A DNA stretch of 60,907 nucleotides, taken from Oscillospiraceae bacterium (GTDB lineage Bacteria > Bacillota > Clostridia > Oscillospirales > Oscillospiraceae). The stretch spans positions 1 to 60,907 of the forward strand of contig CADBWQ010000015.1 in NCBI GenBank assembly GCA_902798545.1, read 5' to 3'. Shown here piece after piece: positions 39,772 through 48,200 of the stretch (positions within the stretch are counted from its first letter, which is position 1; the number at the start of each line of letters is the position of its first letter). Both the position numbers and the translations under genes were made by a program. The notes beneath the pieces were generated by a model. That model made no database searches, had not been told where the DNA came from, and saw nothing but the letters and a program-made list of their open reading frames with translations.

Positions 39772-41265
39772 ATGTCAAATGTAAATAACCCCATAATCAA
39801 AGGTTTTAATCCGGATCCGAGCATTTGCAGAGTAGGGAACATTTATTATCTCGTTACATCGACTTTTGAGTTTTTTCCCGGAATTACGATTTATAAAAGC
39901 TGCAACCTGATTAATTGGGACATCATCGGACACTGCCTGACGGACGACAGGCTGACGCTCAACAACTGCAGACCATCGGGCGGCCTTTACGCACCGACGA
40001 TCCGTTATCACGACGGGTACTTCTTTATTACCTGCACGAATGTGACGGATAAAGGGAACTTCGTTCTATATTCAAACAGTATTACCGGCCCCTGGAACGG
40101 TCCTTTCTGGGTGGAACAGGGAGGCATTGATCCGTCACTTTTTTTTGACGATGACGGCAAATGCTATCTTGCCTCATCGTGCGACTGGGAGGGCAAGACC
40201 AGCATTTTACAGTGTGAGATCGACCCGTATACAGGCAGACAGCTTTCTAAGAGCAGGCTGTTAAGCACGGGAACAGGCGGGAAGTACCCGGAAGCACCGC
40301 ACATGTATAAAATTCATAACAGGTATTATCTGATGCTGGCAGAGGGCGGCACTGAATACGGGCATATGGTCACAATACAGAGATCTGATAATCCGTGGGG
40401 CCCGTTTGAAAAATGCCCGCATAACCCGATACTGTCACACCGCGGCAGGAATGCACAGTACAGTCCGTTCCAGTGCGTGGGGCATGCGGATATCATCGAA
40501 GATCCGGATGGTAACTGGTGGATGGTTTCACTGGGAGTACGGACATTGCCCGGGGTGCTGCTGCACAATCTCGGCCGTGAAACATTTTTATCCAGGCTGG
40601 TATGGACGGATGACCAATGGCCGAAGATCAATGATGAAGGATTGCTTACTGAGACAATCACAGCTGAAGGTGAGACAAAGAATGATTCAATCGATTTTTC
40701 AGACGATTTTACTGATAAATCATTTTCCAATGAGTATCTCTTCCTGCGAAATCCCAGAAAAGAAAACTATATAAGGGAGAATGGCAGACTGCTTTTAAAG
40801 GGAGCCGGCTCCATCAGTGAGAACAGCTCACCGACAATTGCATGCATCCGGCAGAAAGACTTTGAAGCACATTGCCGCGTGAACCTTGAGATTCCAGACG
40901 GAGAAAGCAATTTCACGGGAGGAATAAGCGCCTATTACTGCAGCGATCAGCATTATGACCTTTACCTTGAAAATGAAGGTTCAGACACTTATCTGGTTTT
41001 TACAAGAACGATATATGATGTGGTGAAAAGCGACAGGTTCCCGGTTTACGAAAAGAAAACAGCATTATATATTGACAGTGACAGAGACTATTATTATTTT
41101 TCCGCAGGAAACGGAGATAATAAAAAAATGCTGGGGAAGGCAAGAGTCTACGGCCTTTGCACTGAAGTTTCCAGCTCAATGACGTTTACCGGCGTAATGA
41201 TTTCACTGTTTTGTGAAAAGGGAACGGTCGGTTTCAGAGATTTTCGCATAAACTATGATTTGTGA
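39772..41265 (+). CDS. GH43 family beta-xylosidase/arabinofuranosidase
   Basis: 497 residues, no signal peptide, so an intracellular enzyme acting on imported oligosaccharides. Five-bladed propeller landmarks: NPIIKGFNPDPSICRVG with the catalytic-base Asp, GGIDPSLFFDDDGKCYL with the pKa-modulating Asp, and KYPEAPHMYKI with the general-acid Glu. The C-terminal half (from about residue 310) is a beta-sandwich of the GH43_C2/DUF1349 type. Typical substrate is xylo-oligosaccharide; arabinosides are an alternative. It is followed 44 nt later by a sugar ABC binding protein. Confidence 0.87.
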   Translation: MSNVNNPIIKGFNPDPSICRVGNIYYLVTSTFEFFPGITIYKSCNLINWDIIGHCLTDDRLTLNNCRPSGGLYAPTIRYHDGYFFITCTNVTDKGNFVLYSNSITGPWNGPFWVEQGGIDPSLFFDDDGKCYLASSCDWEGKTSILQCEIDPYTGRQLSKSRLLSTGTGGKYPEAPHMYKIHNRYYLMLAEGGTEYGHMVTIQRSDNPWGPFEKCPHNPILSHRGRNAQYSPFQCVGHADIIEDPDGNWWMVSLGVRTLPGVLLHNLGRETFLSRLVWTDDQWPKINDEGLLTETITAEGETKNDSIDFSDDFTDKSFSNEYLFLRNPRKENYIRENGRLLLKGAGSISENSSPTIACIRQKDFEAHCRVNLEIPDGESNFTGGISAYYCSDQHYDLYLENEGSDTYLVFTRTIYDVVKSDRFPVYEKKTALYIDSDRDYYYFSAGNGDNKKMLGKARVYGLCTEVSSSMTFTGVMISLFCEKGTVGFRDFRINYDL

Positions 41266-41309
41266 TTCCAGATGCGTTGCATCAAAATATAAAAGGAGGT
41301 ATCATACAA

Positions 41310-42584
41310 ATGAAACGCATTCTAGCAGTAATCCTTGTTCTCGCACTTATGTGCCCCGTGTCCTTCGCTTTTGCTGAGGAGGAAACTGTTCTCCGTTTCT
41401 GGAACCCGGAGGACAGCCCTGAGGCTATCGCTATGCTGGACTCCATGATTGCAAATTTCGAAGCATCACATCCCGGCGTGCGGGTTGAGCTCACAACAAT
41501 TCCATGGGGAGATATTTACTCAAAGTGGATGACAGCAATAGAGAGCGGTACAACACCGGACGTCAGCCTTGCTTCAGCAGCATATGCGCGTTCCCTTTAT
41601 TCTGTTGGCGCTCTTGAACCACTGACTGATGTTATCCCTGAAGATTTCTTCGCTGACAGTGCAAAAGCATTTGTAGATGTTCACACAGCAGAAGATGGCG
41701 AAATCGTTGGCATGCCGTATGTTCAGAACTGTGTTGTGCTCTGGTACCGCAAGAGCTCTTTCGAAAAGCTTGGCCTTGAACCGCCAAAGACCTGGGATGA
41801 AATGCTGAAGGATGCAGAGCTTCTGACAGGAGACGGCAAGTATGGTATGTTGGTAACGGCATCCCGGTCACACATTACGCAGCAGTGCTTCTACTCTCTG
41901 ATCATGGCGAACGGCGGCGAGATTACCGACCACGAAACAGGCACGCAGAATTTGTTTAACAGCCCGCAGAATGTTGAAACACTTGAGTACTACAATAAGC
42001 TCGCACAGTTCACACCGCCAGGATCTCTCGGTTACGAGCGTCCGGACGCAGAGAGTGCTATGGCTACCGGCCTGATTGATATGTTTGTTTACGGTTCATG
42101 GCTTGGCGGCGCACTGCTTGCAAGTGCCCCGGATGTTTACAATGACTTTGCTGTTGCTCCTGTGCCAGGCAACAATGGCGCACGCGGTTCCAATATGGGC
42201 AACCTTGATATCGTGGTTTTCAAAAACAGCCCGAATACTGAACTTGCCAAAGAGTTTGTGCTGTTCCTCATGGATAATGAGAACTATCTGCCTTGGGTTA
42301 CATCTAACCCGACAAGCTATATGCCTGTGACAAAAGCAGCGCAGGAAAGCCCGGATTATTATGAGAATGAGAATGTAGTTGCGGCGAAAGATATCATTGA
42401 TGTGGTTATGCAGGAGCTGCCCTATGCATGGGTCTACGGCGCACCAAACCCGAATGCCGGCCAGCTGGAGGGCCTTTCCACAATTACTTATGCAGTTACC
42501 CGCACCCTGCTTGAAGGAATGGATCCTGCAGAGTCGATAGCTGTTACAGCAGAAGAAGTAGGAGAAGTTCTTTTCCCTGAATAA
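41310..42584 (+). CDS. Sugar ABC transporter substrate-binding protein
   Basis: 424 residues from ATG 41310, 9 nt after AAAGGAGGT (the earlier in-frame start at 41262 would precede that site). Signal peptide ending FAFA-EE, no lipobox, then an SBP_bac_1-type protein of the CUT1 class (VLRFWNPEDSPEAIAMLD, TTPDVSLASAAYARSLYSVG, GMPYVQNCVVLWYRKSSFEK, ELAKEFVLFLMDNENYLPWV). Likely ligand is a xylo- or arabino-oligosaccharide, judged from the neighbouring GH39 and GH43. Confidence 0.88.
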   Translation: MKRILAVILVLALMCPVSFAFAEEETVLRFWNPEDSPEAIAMLDSMIANFEASHPGVRVELTTIPWGDIYSKWMTAIESGTTPDVSLASAAYARSLYSVGALEPLTDVIPEDFFADSAKAFVDVHTAEDGEIVGMPYVQNCVVLWYRKSSFEKLGLEPPKTWDEMLKDAELLTGDGKYGMLVTASRSHITQQCFYSLIMANGGEITDHETGTQNLFNSPQNVETLEYYNKLAQFTPPGSLGYERPDAESAMATGLIDMFVYGSWLGGALLASAPDVYNDFAVAPVPGNNGARGSNMGNLDIVVFKNSPNTELAKEFVLFLMDNENYLPWVTSNPTSYMPVTKAAQESPDYYENENVVAAKDIIDVVMQELPYAWVYGAPNPNAGQLEGLSTITYAVTRTLLEGMDPAESIAVTAEEVGEVLFPE

Positions 42585-42603
42585 TTCCGTTTAACACTTA
42601 AAG

Positions 42604-42631
42604 GGGGCGGCTGGTAAACTCTGGTCGCCCC
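42604..42631 (+). terminator. Attenuating hairpin after the binding-protein gene
   Basis: GGGGCG (42604-42609)/CGCCCC (42626-42631) with internal pairing and no T-run; probably stabilises the binding-protein mRNA and limits downstream transcription. Confidence 0.5.
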
Positions 42632-42663
42632 ATTGTGATTTCATAAAAATGGAGAGGTGGAAA

Positions 42664-44964
42664 ATGACTGATTATAAAATAAGCTTTCCGGAAGTAAATG
42701 GTAAATACAGTGTGCTGATTGAGGCTGCAGACTTCTCAGCAAAGGCTGTAAGTCCGGTTGAACTCCAGGTGCTGCATGGCAGACACTTATCTGCAAAGTA
42801 TTCCAAAATTGAAGAAAAAGAGAACAAAGTTTTTGCTTTCGCTACTCTCTCTGACGGATGCGGGATTGAAATAGAAGTGCAGGATATCTGGGCAGAAGCT
42901 CAGCTTGGATTCAAACTGCAAAGGAAAGTAAAATGCAATTGTGCAAATGCCGGTTCTGCAATCAGGTGGACAACAAATTTCAGATGTGCTGTGAGTGACG
43001 CTGCTTCCTTTGATGATTATCAGTTCGTAGTCCCAGGTTCTTTTTATAATAAAAACGATACTGATAAAGACGGCATGGATGATTATCTGGGCACCTTCAA
43101 TCAGGATTATAAAGATGACAGGAATCCGACACTCTCTGTGACAGCATATGCACCGAAGAAAAACTTCTGCTTTGCGCTTATCCGGGCAGATAAGCCTGAA
43201 CTGGATGTTACAATTACTCATGAGCAGATCAAGCAGAGGCATTTTGTCCACGAAACAGACATTGGATCTTTGGGATTTTCTCCAAGCCCCTACGCAACAG
43301 GTGAGTGTATCCTGCGCTGCGATTATCCATTCTATGAAAGAACGTCTTTCTGCCTGAATGTGGACGGCTCTGAATGGGCTGCATATAAGAGCATCTCAGC
43401 CGGCACAGAATTCCAATCCGGTTATCTTTTCATCATGGACAGCGCTGATACTCTGACAGAGGCTGCGTGGAAGGTTCATAAATATCAGGCTGACAGAATA
43501 CTCAATTCTGAAGTGCCACTGCCTTTCACTCTCGAAGAGGCGAGAGATGCAAGAAGAAAGATGCTTTTTGACAGTTACCGTAATTTCCCTGAAAGAAAAG
43601 GCAGCCCTGCCGGTTTCTGCGTTCATTTTTCACCGCGTAAACATTACGGAAAATATAATATTATTGAATATGGTTTCTGCGGCGCACAGGCAATGGTGAG
43701 CTATGTTATCCTGAACGGGTATTATGAAAACGGAAACGAAGAGTATTATGAGAGAGCAGTTAAAACGCTGGACTTTTTTGTAGACAGAGCAATTGCCCCA
43801 TCCGGCATTCCTGAAGGAATCTATAATGCAGATACAGATTCCTTTGTATACTGGTGGACGGGGATACTCTTCCCATTCCAGTATTCCGCGGACAGAGAAA
43901 CGCTTGTAAATTTCGTCGGTGAGCAGATTGTTGACTCGCTGATGGATGTTGCCAATGAACTGAAAAAAGTAGAAGGCAACTATACCAGGAGCATGTGCGA
44001 AACAATCTATTATCTTGCACTTGCCTATGAGAAAGAAAAAGCGCACGGAAAAGATCATCCAAAGTGGCTCACAACAATAGATACGTTCTGCAACAAGCTG
44101 CTTGAAATGCAGGACGAAAGGGGATTCTGGTACAGAGGGTATTCCATGACGGGCGAGCCTCTGACCAGGCCGGCTGCCTGGTTCGGCGCCAGTGTTACAG
44201 AGCTTGGCAGCGGGACGATATTCCCGGTTGAAGTCCTGGTTCAGTACTACCGGATGACTAAGGATCCAAAATATTTTGAAGCTGCAAAACGCGGAGCTGA
44301 ATTTATACGCCGGGAGTATGTAGACAGCGTGACTTATCTCGGCGGATTAAACGACACGACCCATATAAAATCAGTTAAAATTGATGCTATCGGTGTAATG
44401 TACGCAATGAGAAGCATGCTGATGGTATATGAGATCAATCATGATCCGAATCTTCTGCTGGGTGCACGGGATGCGGCGAGAATACTGGCGACATGGACAT
44501 ATATCTGGGATATTCCGTTCGATGAGGGAACACTGCTCGGGAAAAACGGATTCAAAACAACCGGATGGACAGCCTGCGATGTTATACCTGCATGCAGCTA
44601 TGTGGATGATGAATTCCCTGAATTTGTACCGGATCTGCTTAAGATAGCAACTTACTGCAAGGATAGAGATATAGCCCTGTTGGCGAAAACAGTCACAAGA
44701 GGTATGCACCACGGCCTGTCAATGCCACAGCGTATGTATGACTATGCTATGCCAGGCGTCCAGACTGAGGGATATATGACATCGCTTTGGTTGAGCGACA
44801 CCGGCAGGAAGGAATTTTCCGGGGCTGCTGCGAAAAATAAGGGCGATGATAATGATACCTGCAACGGGCTGATCAATGCACAGGCACTGACAAATCTTGA
44901 TTATATCCTTGAAAAATACGGAACATTAGACTTCGATAAGGTTATAGAAAAAGTTATGGAGTGA
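42664..44964 (+). CDS. Unassigned 766-residue protein, possible helical-barrel glycosidase
   Basis: Not recognised as a named family. Residues 1-270 look like a beta-sandwich (KYSVLIEAADFSAKAVSP, TLSVTAYAPKKNFCFALIRA) and 290-766 like an alpha/alpha barrel with repeated helices and aromatic-rich loops (IIEYGFCGAQAMVSYVILNG, SGIPEGIYNADTDSFVYWWT, MQDERGFWYRGYSMTGEPL, KTTGWTACDVIPACSYVDDE). This layout is common in six-hairpin glycosidases. Candidate acids include E in IPEGIY and D/E in YVDDEFPEF. No signal peptide. GGAGAGGTGG (42651-42660) sets ATG 42664. Its place between binding protein and permeases ties it to uptake of a plant glycan. Confidence 0.6.
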   Translation: MTDYKISFPEVNGKYSVLIEAADFSAKAVSPVELQVLHGRHLSAKYSKIEEKENKVFAFATLSDGCGIEIEVQDIWAEAQLGFKLQRKVKCNCANAGSAIRWTTNFRCAVSDAASFDDYQFVVPGSFYNKNDTDKDGMDDYLGTFNQDYKDDRNPTLSVTAYAPKKNFCFALIRADKPELDVTITHEQIKQRHFVHETDIGSLGFSPSPYATGECILRCDYPFYERTSFCLNVDGSEWAAYKSISAGTEFQSGYLFIMDSADTLTEAAWKVHKYQADRILNSEVPLPFTLEEARDARRKMLFDSYRNFPERKGSPAGFCVHFSPRKHYGKYNIIEYGFCGAQAMVSYVILNGYYENGNEEYYERAVKTLDFFVDRAIAPSGIPEGIYNADTDSFVYWWTGILFPFQYSADRETLVNFVGEQIVDSLMDVANELKKVEGNYTRSMCETIYYLALAYEKEKAHGKDHPKWLTTIDTFCNKLLEMQDERGFWYRGYSMTGEPLTRPAAWFGASVTELGSGTIFPVEVLVQYYRMTKDPKYFEAAKRGAEFIRREYVDSVTYLGGLNDTTHIKSVKIDAIGVMYAMRSMLMVYEINHDPNLLLGARDAARILATWTYIWDIPFDEGTLLGKNGFKTTGWTACDVIPACSYVDDEFPEFVPDLLKIATYCKDRDIALLAKTVTRGMHHGLSMPQRMYDYAMPGVQTEGYMTSLWLSDTGRKEFSGAAAKNKGDDNDTCNGLINAQALTNLDYILEKYGTLDFDKVIEKVME

Positions 44965-44968
44965 TACC

Positions 44969-45880
44969 ATGGAGAGCGAACTCGCAAGGAATCAGAGGCG
45001 AAGAAGAATAAAAGAAGCTGCAACAGGATATCTGCTTCTGCTGCCTGTGCTGCTTGTTATCTTTCTTTTCGTTTTTTGGCCGATGGTCTCCTCCCTTCGG
45101 ATGAGTTTCTTCAAAAAACAATTAGGCATATCAGCAATGAAATATGTCGGATGGAAGAATTATAAGGACCTTTTTAAGAACGCACTGTTTAAAAAGTCAC
45201 TGATTAATTCTCTCATCTGGACAGTCGCTTCAACAGCATTTCAGTTTGTCCTGGGGATGATTTGCGCTTTAATACTGAATCAGAAATTCAGAGGACGCGG
45301 GTTCTGGAGAGGACTGTTCATAGTGCCCTGGGTTGTGCCGCCTGTTGTTGTGGCAATTATATACCGCTGGCTTTTAAATGGCCTTTTCGGATATGCTAAT
45401 CAGATATTTCAGGCACTGCATTTGTTCGAAGAGCCTCTGGGATGGTTTTCTGATGCAAAACTTGTGATGCCGGTTTTGATCTTTATCAATGTCTGGCGGG
45501 GAGTTCCTTTCATGATGATTACTTTGCTTGCCGGTATGCAGACAATCCCAATGGAATTGTATGAAGCGGCCAAAGTTGACGGAGCAAGTTCGGTTCAGCG
45601 GTTTTTCCATGTCACAATCCCGAATATGAAATATGTAATTTCTATCGGACTGTTGATCTATACTTTATGGAACTTCAATAACTTTGATATGATCTATCTG
45701 CTTACAAAAGGCGGGCCGGGGACTATTTCATTTACACTGCCGGTTATGATTTACTCAGCAGCATTTGAAGAATTTCAATACGGCAAGGCAGCCGCAATCT
45801 CGACAGTGATGTTCCTGATTCTGGCAGTTGTAGCTTTTATCTATCTCCGCTTGATGCATTCGGAAGAGGAGGGTTCATAA
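44969..45880 (+). CDS. Sugar ABC transporter permease (MalF/UgpA type)
   Basis: 303 residues, six membrane helices, first of the CUT1 permease pair. LLLLPVLLVIFLFVFWPMV forms the first helix, and the EAA loop EAAKVDGASSVQRFFHVTIP contacts the ATPase. It begins 4 nt after the preceding stop and is followed immediately by the second permease. A short basic leader (ARNQRRRRIKEA) precedes helix 1. Confidence 0.9.
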   Translation: MESELARNQRRRRIKEAATGYLLLLPVLLVIFLFVFWPMVSSLRMSFFKKQLGISAMKYVGWKNYKDLFKNALFKKSLINSLIWTVASTAFQFVLGMICALILNQKFRGRGFWRGLFIVPWVVPPVVVAIIYRWLLNGLFGYANQIFQALHLFEEPLGWFSDAKLVMPVLIFINVWRGVPFMMITLLAGMQTIPMELYEAAKVDGASSVQRFFHVTIPNMKYVISIGLLIYTLWNFNNFDMIYLLTKGGPGTISFTLPVMIYSAAFEEFQYGKAAAISTVMFLILAVVAFIYLRLMHSEEEGS

Positions 45881-46717
45881 ATGACTTCGCTCAGGAAAAA
45901 AATCCCTCTGTTTGAGATTATCATCGGTCTGGGAATTTACTCTATTTATCTGGTATTCCCGGTATACTGGCTGATAGCCAGTTCACTGAAACCAACGGAA
46001 GATCTGTTTCTTGTTCCTGCAACACTGTTTCCTAACCGGATATCACTGGAGAACTTCAGGCTTATCCTGTTTCAGACAAAGGTACCGCAGTATTTTCTGA
46101 ACAGTATTATCACGTCAGTTGCTGTTACAATCATTACGATTGTTATTGCAACCCTTGGTGCATACAGCCTGACAAAATTCAGATTTCCCGGGCGTAAACT
46201 GATATCCGATCTGATCCTGCTGGCATATATATTCCCGGGAATTCTGATTCTGCTGCCATTGTATCAGCTGATTGTCAAGTGGAAGCTTAACAACTCTCTT
46301 ATTGGGCTCATCCTGGCAAATCTGACGTTTACCGTGCCTTTCTGCCTGTGGATGCTGCGCGCCTTTTTCATTCAGCTTCCTGAAAGCCTTGAAGAAAGTG
46401 CAATGATTGACGGCTGCACAAAATTCGGCGCCTTCCGGAGAGTACTGCTTCCACTGGCGTCTCCGGGTATCGTCGCAAGCGGAACTTACGCTTTTATTCT
46501 CTCCTGGAATGAATATATGTTTGCACTGATATTTGTGACAAATGATGCAAACAAAACTTTGCCGCTGGGAGTGGCGGGATTTTTGGGGCATCTTACAATC
46601 GACTGGGGGTCTCTGCTGGCTTCAGCGGTAATAGCGGTGATACCGATTATGCTTGCGTTTATGTTCTTCCAGAAGTATCTGATACAGGGTATTTCTGCCG
46701 GAGCTGTAAAAGGGTAA
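45881..46717 (+). CDS. Sugar ABC transporter permease (MalG/UgpE type)
   Basis: 278 residues, six helices, second CUT1 permease, with the EAA loop EESAMIDGCTKFGAFRRVLLP and the following FILSWNEYMFALIF. Its ATG follows the stop of the first permease with no gap. No ATP-binding subunit is encoded in the cluster; CUT1 systems often use a shared MsiK-type ATPase encoded elsewhere. Confidence 0.9.
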   Translation: MTSLRKKIPLFEIIIGLGIYSIYLVFPVYWLIASSLKPTEDLFLVPATLFPNRISLENFRLILFQTKVPQYFLNSIITSVAVTIITIVIATLGAYSLTKFRFPGRKLISDLILLAYIFPGILILLPLYQLIVKWKLNNSLIGLILANLTFTVPFCLWMLRAFFIQLPESLEESAMIDGCTKFGAFRRVLLPLASPGIVASGTYAFILSWNEYMFALIFVTNDANKTLPLGVAGFLGHLTIDWGSLLASAVIAVIPIMLAFMFFQKYLIQGISAGAVKG

Positions 46718-46761
46718 ACAACAACACTTTGTTTTCTCTCATAGTGATGACTAATTAATGC

Positions 46762-46800
46762 AGAAGACGGAGCAAATAAGGCTCTGTCTTCTCTGTTTTG
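46762..46800 (+). terminator. Terminator of the hemicellulose operon
   Basis: 12-bp stem (46762-46773/46781-46792, one G-U), 7-nt loop, then CTGTTTTG. Confidence 0.75.
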
Positions 46801-46882
46801 ATGAAGCTCCCTGATTTTTGATATCACATTTGGTATCACTGAATAATAAGTCTCATTTAATGGTCTCGTACTTCTTGTGGAC

Positions 46883-47017
46883 ATGATCGAGACTGAGAAG
46901 TACGGGTATTACCACTTGGCCGATGATCCTGCCGATCATTTCATCCAGGTGATATCCTGCTATGATCTTCCGGATCACAATGAAAGCTCCTATATGCAGG
47001 TTGCCACTCCTTCCTGA
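46883..47017 (+). other. Short orphan frame, possible gene remnant
   Basis: A 44-codon frame (MIETEKYGYYHLADDPADHF..., ends VATPS) shows protein-like composition and extends open upstream to a stop at 46847, but has no ribosome site and matches no family I recognise. It lies in the gap 46801-47192 at the right edge of the AT-rich island and may be a leftover of a displaced gene. The rest of this gap contains only a GGGTT-attt-AACCC palindrome (about 47018) and AT-rich sequence. Confidence 0.3.
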
Positions 47018-47192
47018 GGGTTATTTAACCCTTAAGAATTGTACCGCATTTCTGCTGCAATTGTAAGAGAAAATTGCCGAAACATGCCGATTTTCTTGGC
47101 TTTTTCAAGTCTTAGGCTTTGAGGCTTAAGTACTTGAGGGTTAATTATTCGGGAAGTTGAGAGTCAGCTTTTGAAAAAAACCCTAAAAACAC

Positions 47193-47221
47193 TTGCAATT
47201 TGACGCGCAATCTGTTATTAT
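47193..47221 (+). promoter_or_regulatory. rpsB-tsf promoter
   Basis: TTGCAA (47193-47198), 17-bp spacer, TATTAT (47216-47221); an alternative -35 TTGACG is at 47200. The ~110-nt leader contains a GGGGC/GCCCC hairpin shortly before the ribosome site AAAGGAG. Confidence 0.65.
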
Positions 47222-47338
47222 TTATCGGCAATTCGCACGGGGTGCGGACTCTCTCCATGTGGCCGGCGGCTTTGACCGACGGCTTGGCGGAGGGGCTGAG
47301 GCCCCCGGAGGATTAAAAACAAAAAAGGAGAAAACAAA

Positions 47339-48126
47339 ATGGCAGTAGTATCCATGAAGCAGCTGCTGGAAGCCGGTGTCCACTTCGGTCACCAGACCAG
47401 ACGCTGGAACCCCAAGATGGCCGAGTACATCTATTGTGAGCGTAACGGCATCTACATCATCGACCTTCAGAAGACCGTGAAGAAGCTGGAAGAGGCTTAT
47501 CAGTTCGTCCGTCAGCTGGCGGAGAACGGCTGGAAGAGGCTTATCAGTTCGTCCGTCAGCTGGCGGAGAACGGTGACACCATCCTCTTTGTCGGTACCAA
47601 GAAGCAGGCTACGGACGCCGTCCGTGAGGAGGCCTCCCGTGTTGGCATGTACTATGTGAACGCCCGCTGGCTGGGCGGTATGCTCACCAACTTCAAGACC
47701 ATGCGCACCCGCGTGGATCGCCTGGCCCAGCTGAAGAAGATGCAGGAAGACGGCACCTTCGACATGCTTCCGAAGAAGGAAGTCATGAAGCACCTCGGCG
47801 AGATGGAAAAGCTTGAGAAGTACCTCGGCGGCGTGAAGGACATGAAGAAGCTCCCCGGAGCCCTGTTTGTCGTTGACCCGCGCAAGGAGCACAATGCCAT
47901 CGCCGAAGCCCGCAAGCTGCACATCCCCATCGTCGCGATCGTCGACACCAACTGCGACCCGGACGAGGTCGACTATGTGATTCCGGCCAACGATGACGCC
48001 ATCCGCGCCATCCGCCTGATTGCCGCGACCATGGCCAACGCCGTTCAGGAAGGCCACCAGGGTGCGGATGAGACCGAGATGACCATGGCGGAAGTTGAAG
48101 CCGCTGCAGAAGCTTCTGAGGAATAA
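47339..48126 (+). pseudogene. rpsB: 30S ribosomal protein S2, frameshifted by a 44-bp tandem duplication
   Basis: The frame from ATG 47339 gives the normal S2 start ([59 protein letters not shown]). At 47530 a perfect second copy of the 44 nt at 47486-47529 shifts the frame by +2, and reading then runs into a stop at 47657. The remainder of S2 ([52 protein letters not shown]) is intact in another frame to 48126. Deleting one copy restores a normal 247-residue S2. S2 is essential and assembles into the 30S subunit with S1, so an assembly error, a fresh mutation in a mixed sample, or a second copy elsewhere are the options. Confidence 0.88.
47486..47573 (+). repeat. Perfect 2 x 44-bp tandem duplication inside rpsB
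   Basis: Copy 1 47486-47529, copy 2 47530-47573, identical; 44 is not a multiple of three, so the reading frame is broken. Confidence 0.95.
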
Positions 48127-48135
48127 GAATCAATC

Positions 48136-48159
48136 GGGGGCGTTTCAGCGCCCCCTTTT
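48136..48159 (+). terminator. Hairpin between rpsB and tsf
   Basis: GGGGGCG (48136-48142)/CGCCCCC (48149-48155), 6-nt loop, TTTTC. Probably a partial terminator adjusting S2:EF-Ts ratio. Confidence 0.7.
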
Positions 48160-48200
48160 CTGAGTAAAAAAGTAAAACAGAATAACAGGAGGAATATTCA

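Noticed and set aside
29655-46900. Possible complete integrative element with attachment sites
   Set aside because: The AT-rich segment is island-like, but I found no transposase, no relaxase, no convincing direct repeats at its ends, and the only recombinase is FimB-like.
47647-48126. Separate short S2-like gene starting at 47647
   Set aside because: Its ATG is an internal methionine of S2; the apparent split is caused by the 44-bp duplication.
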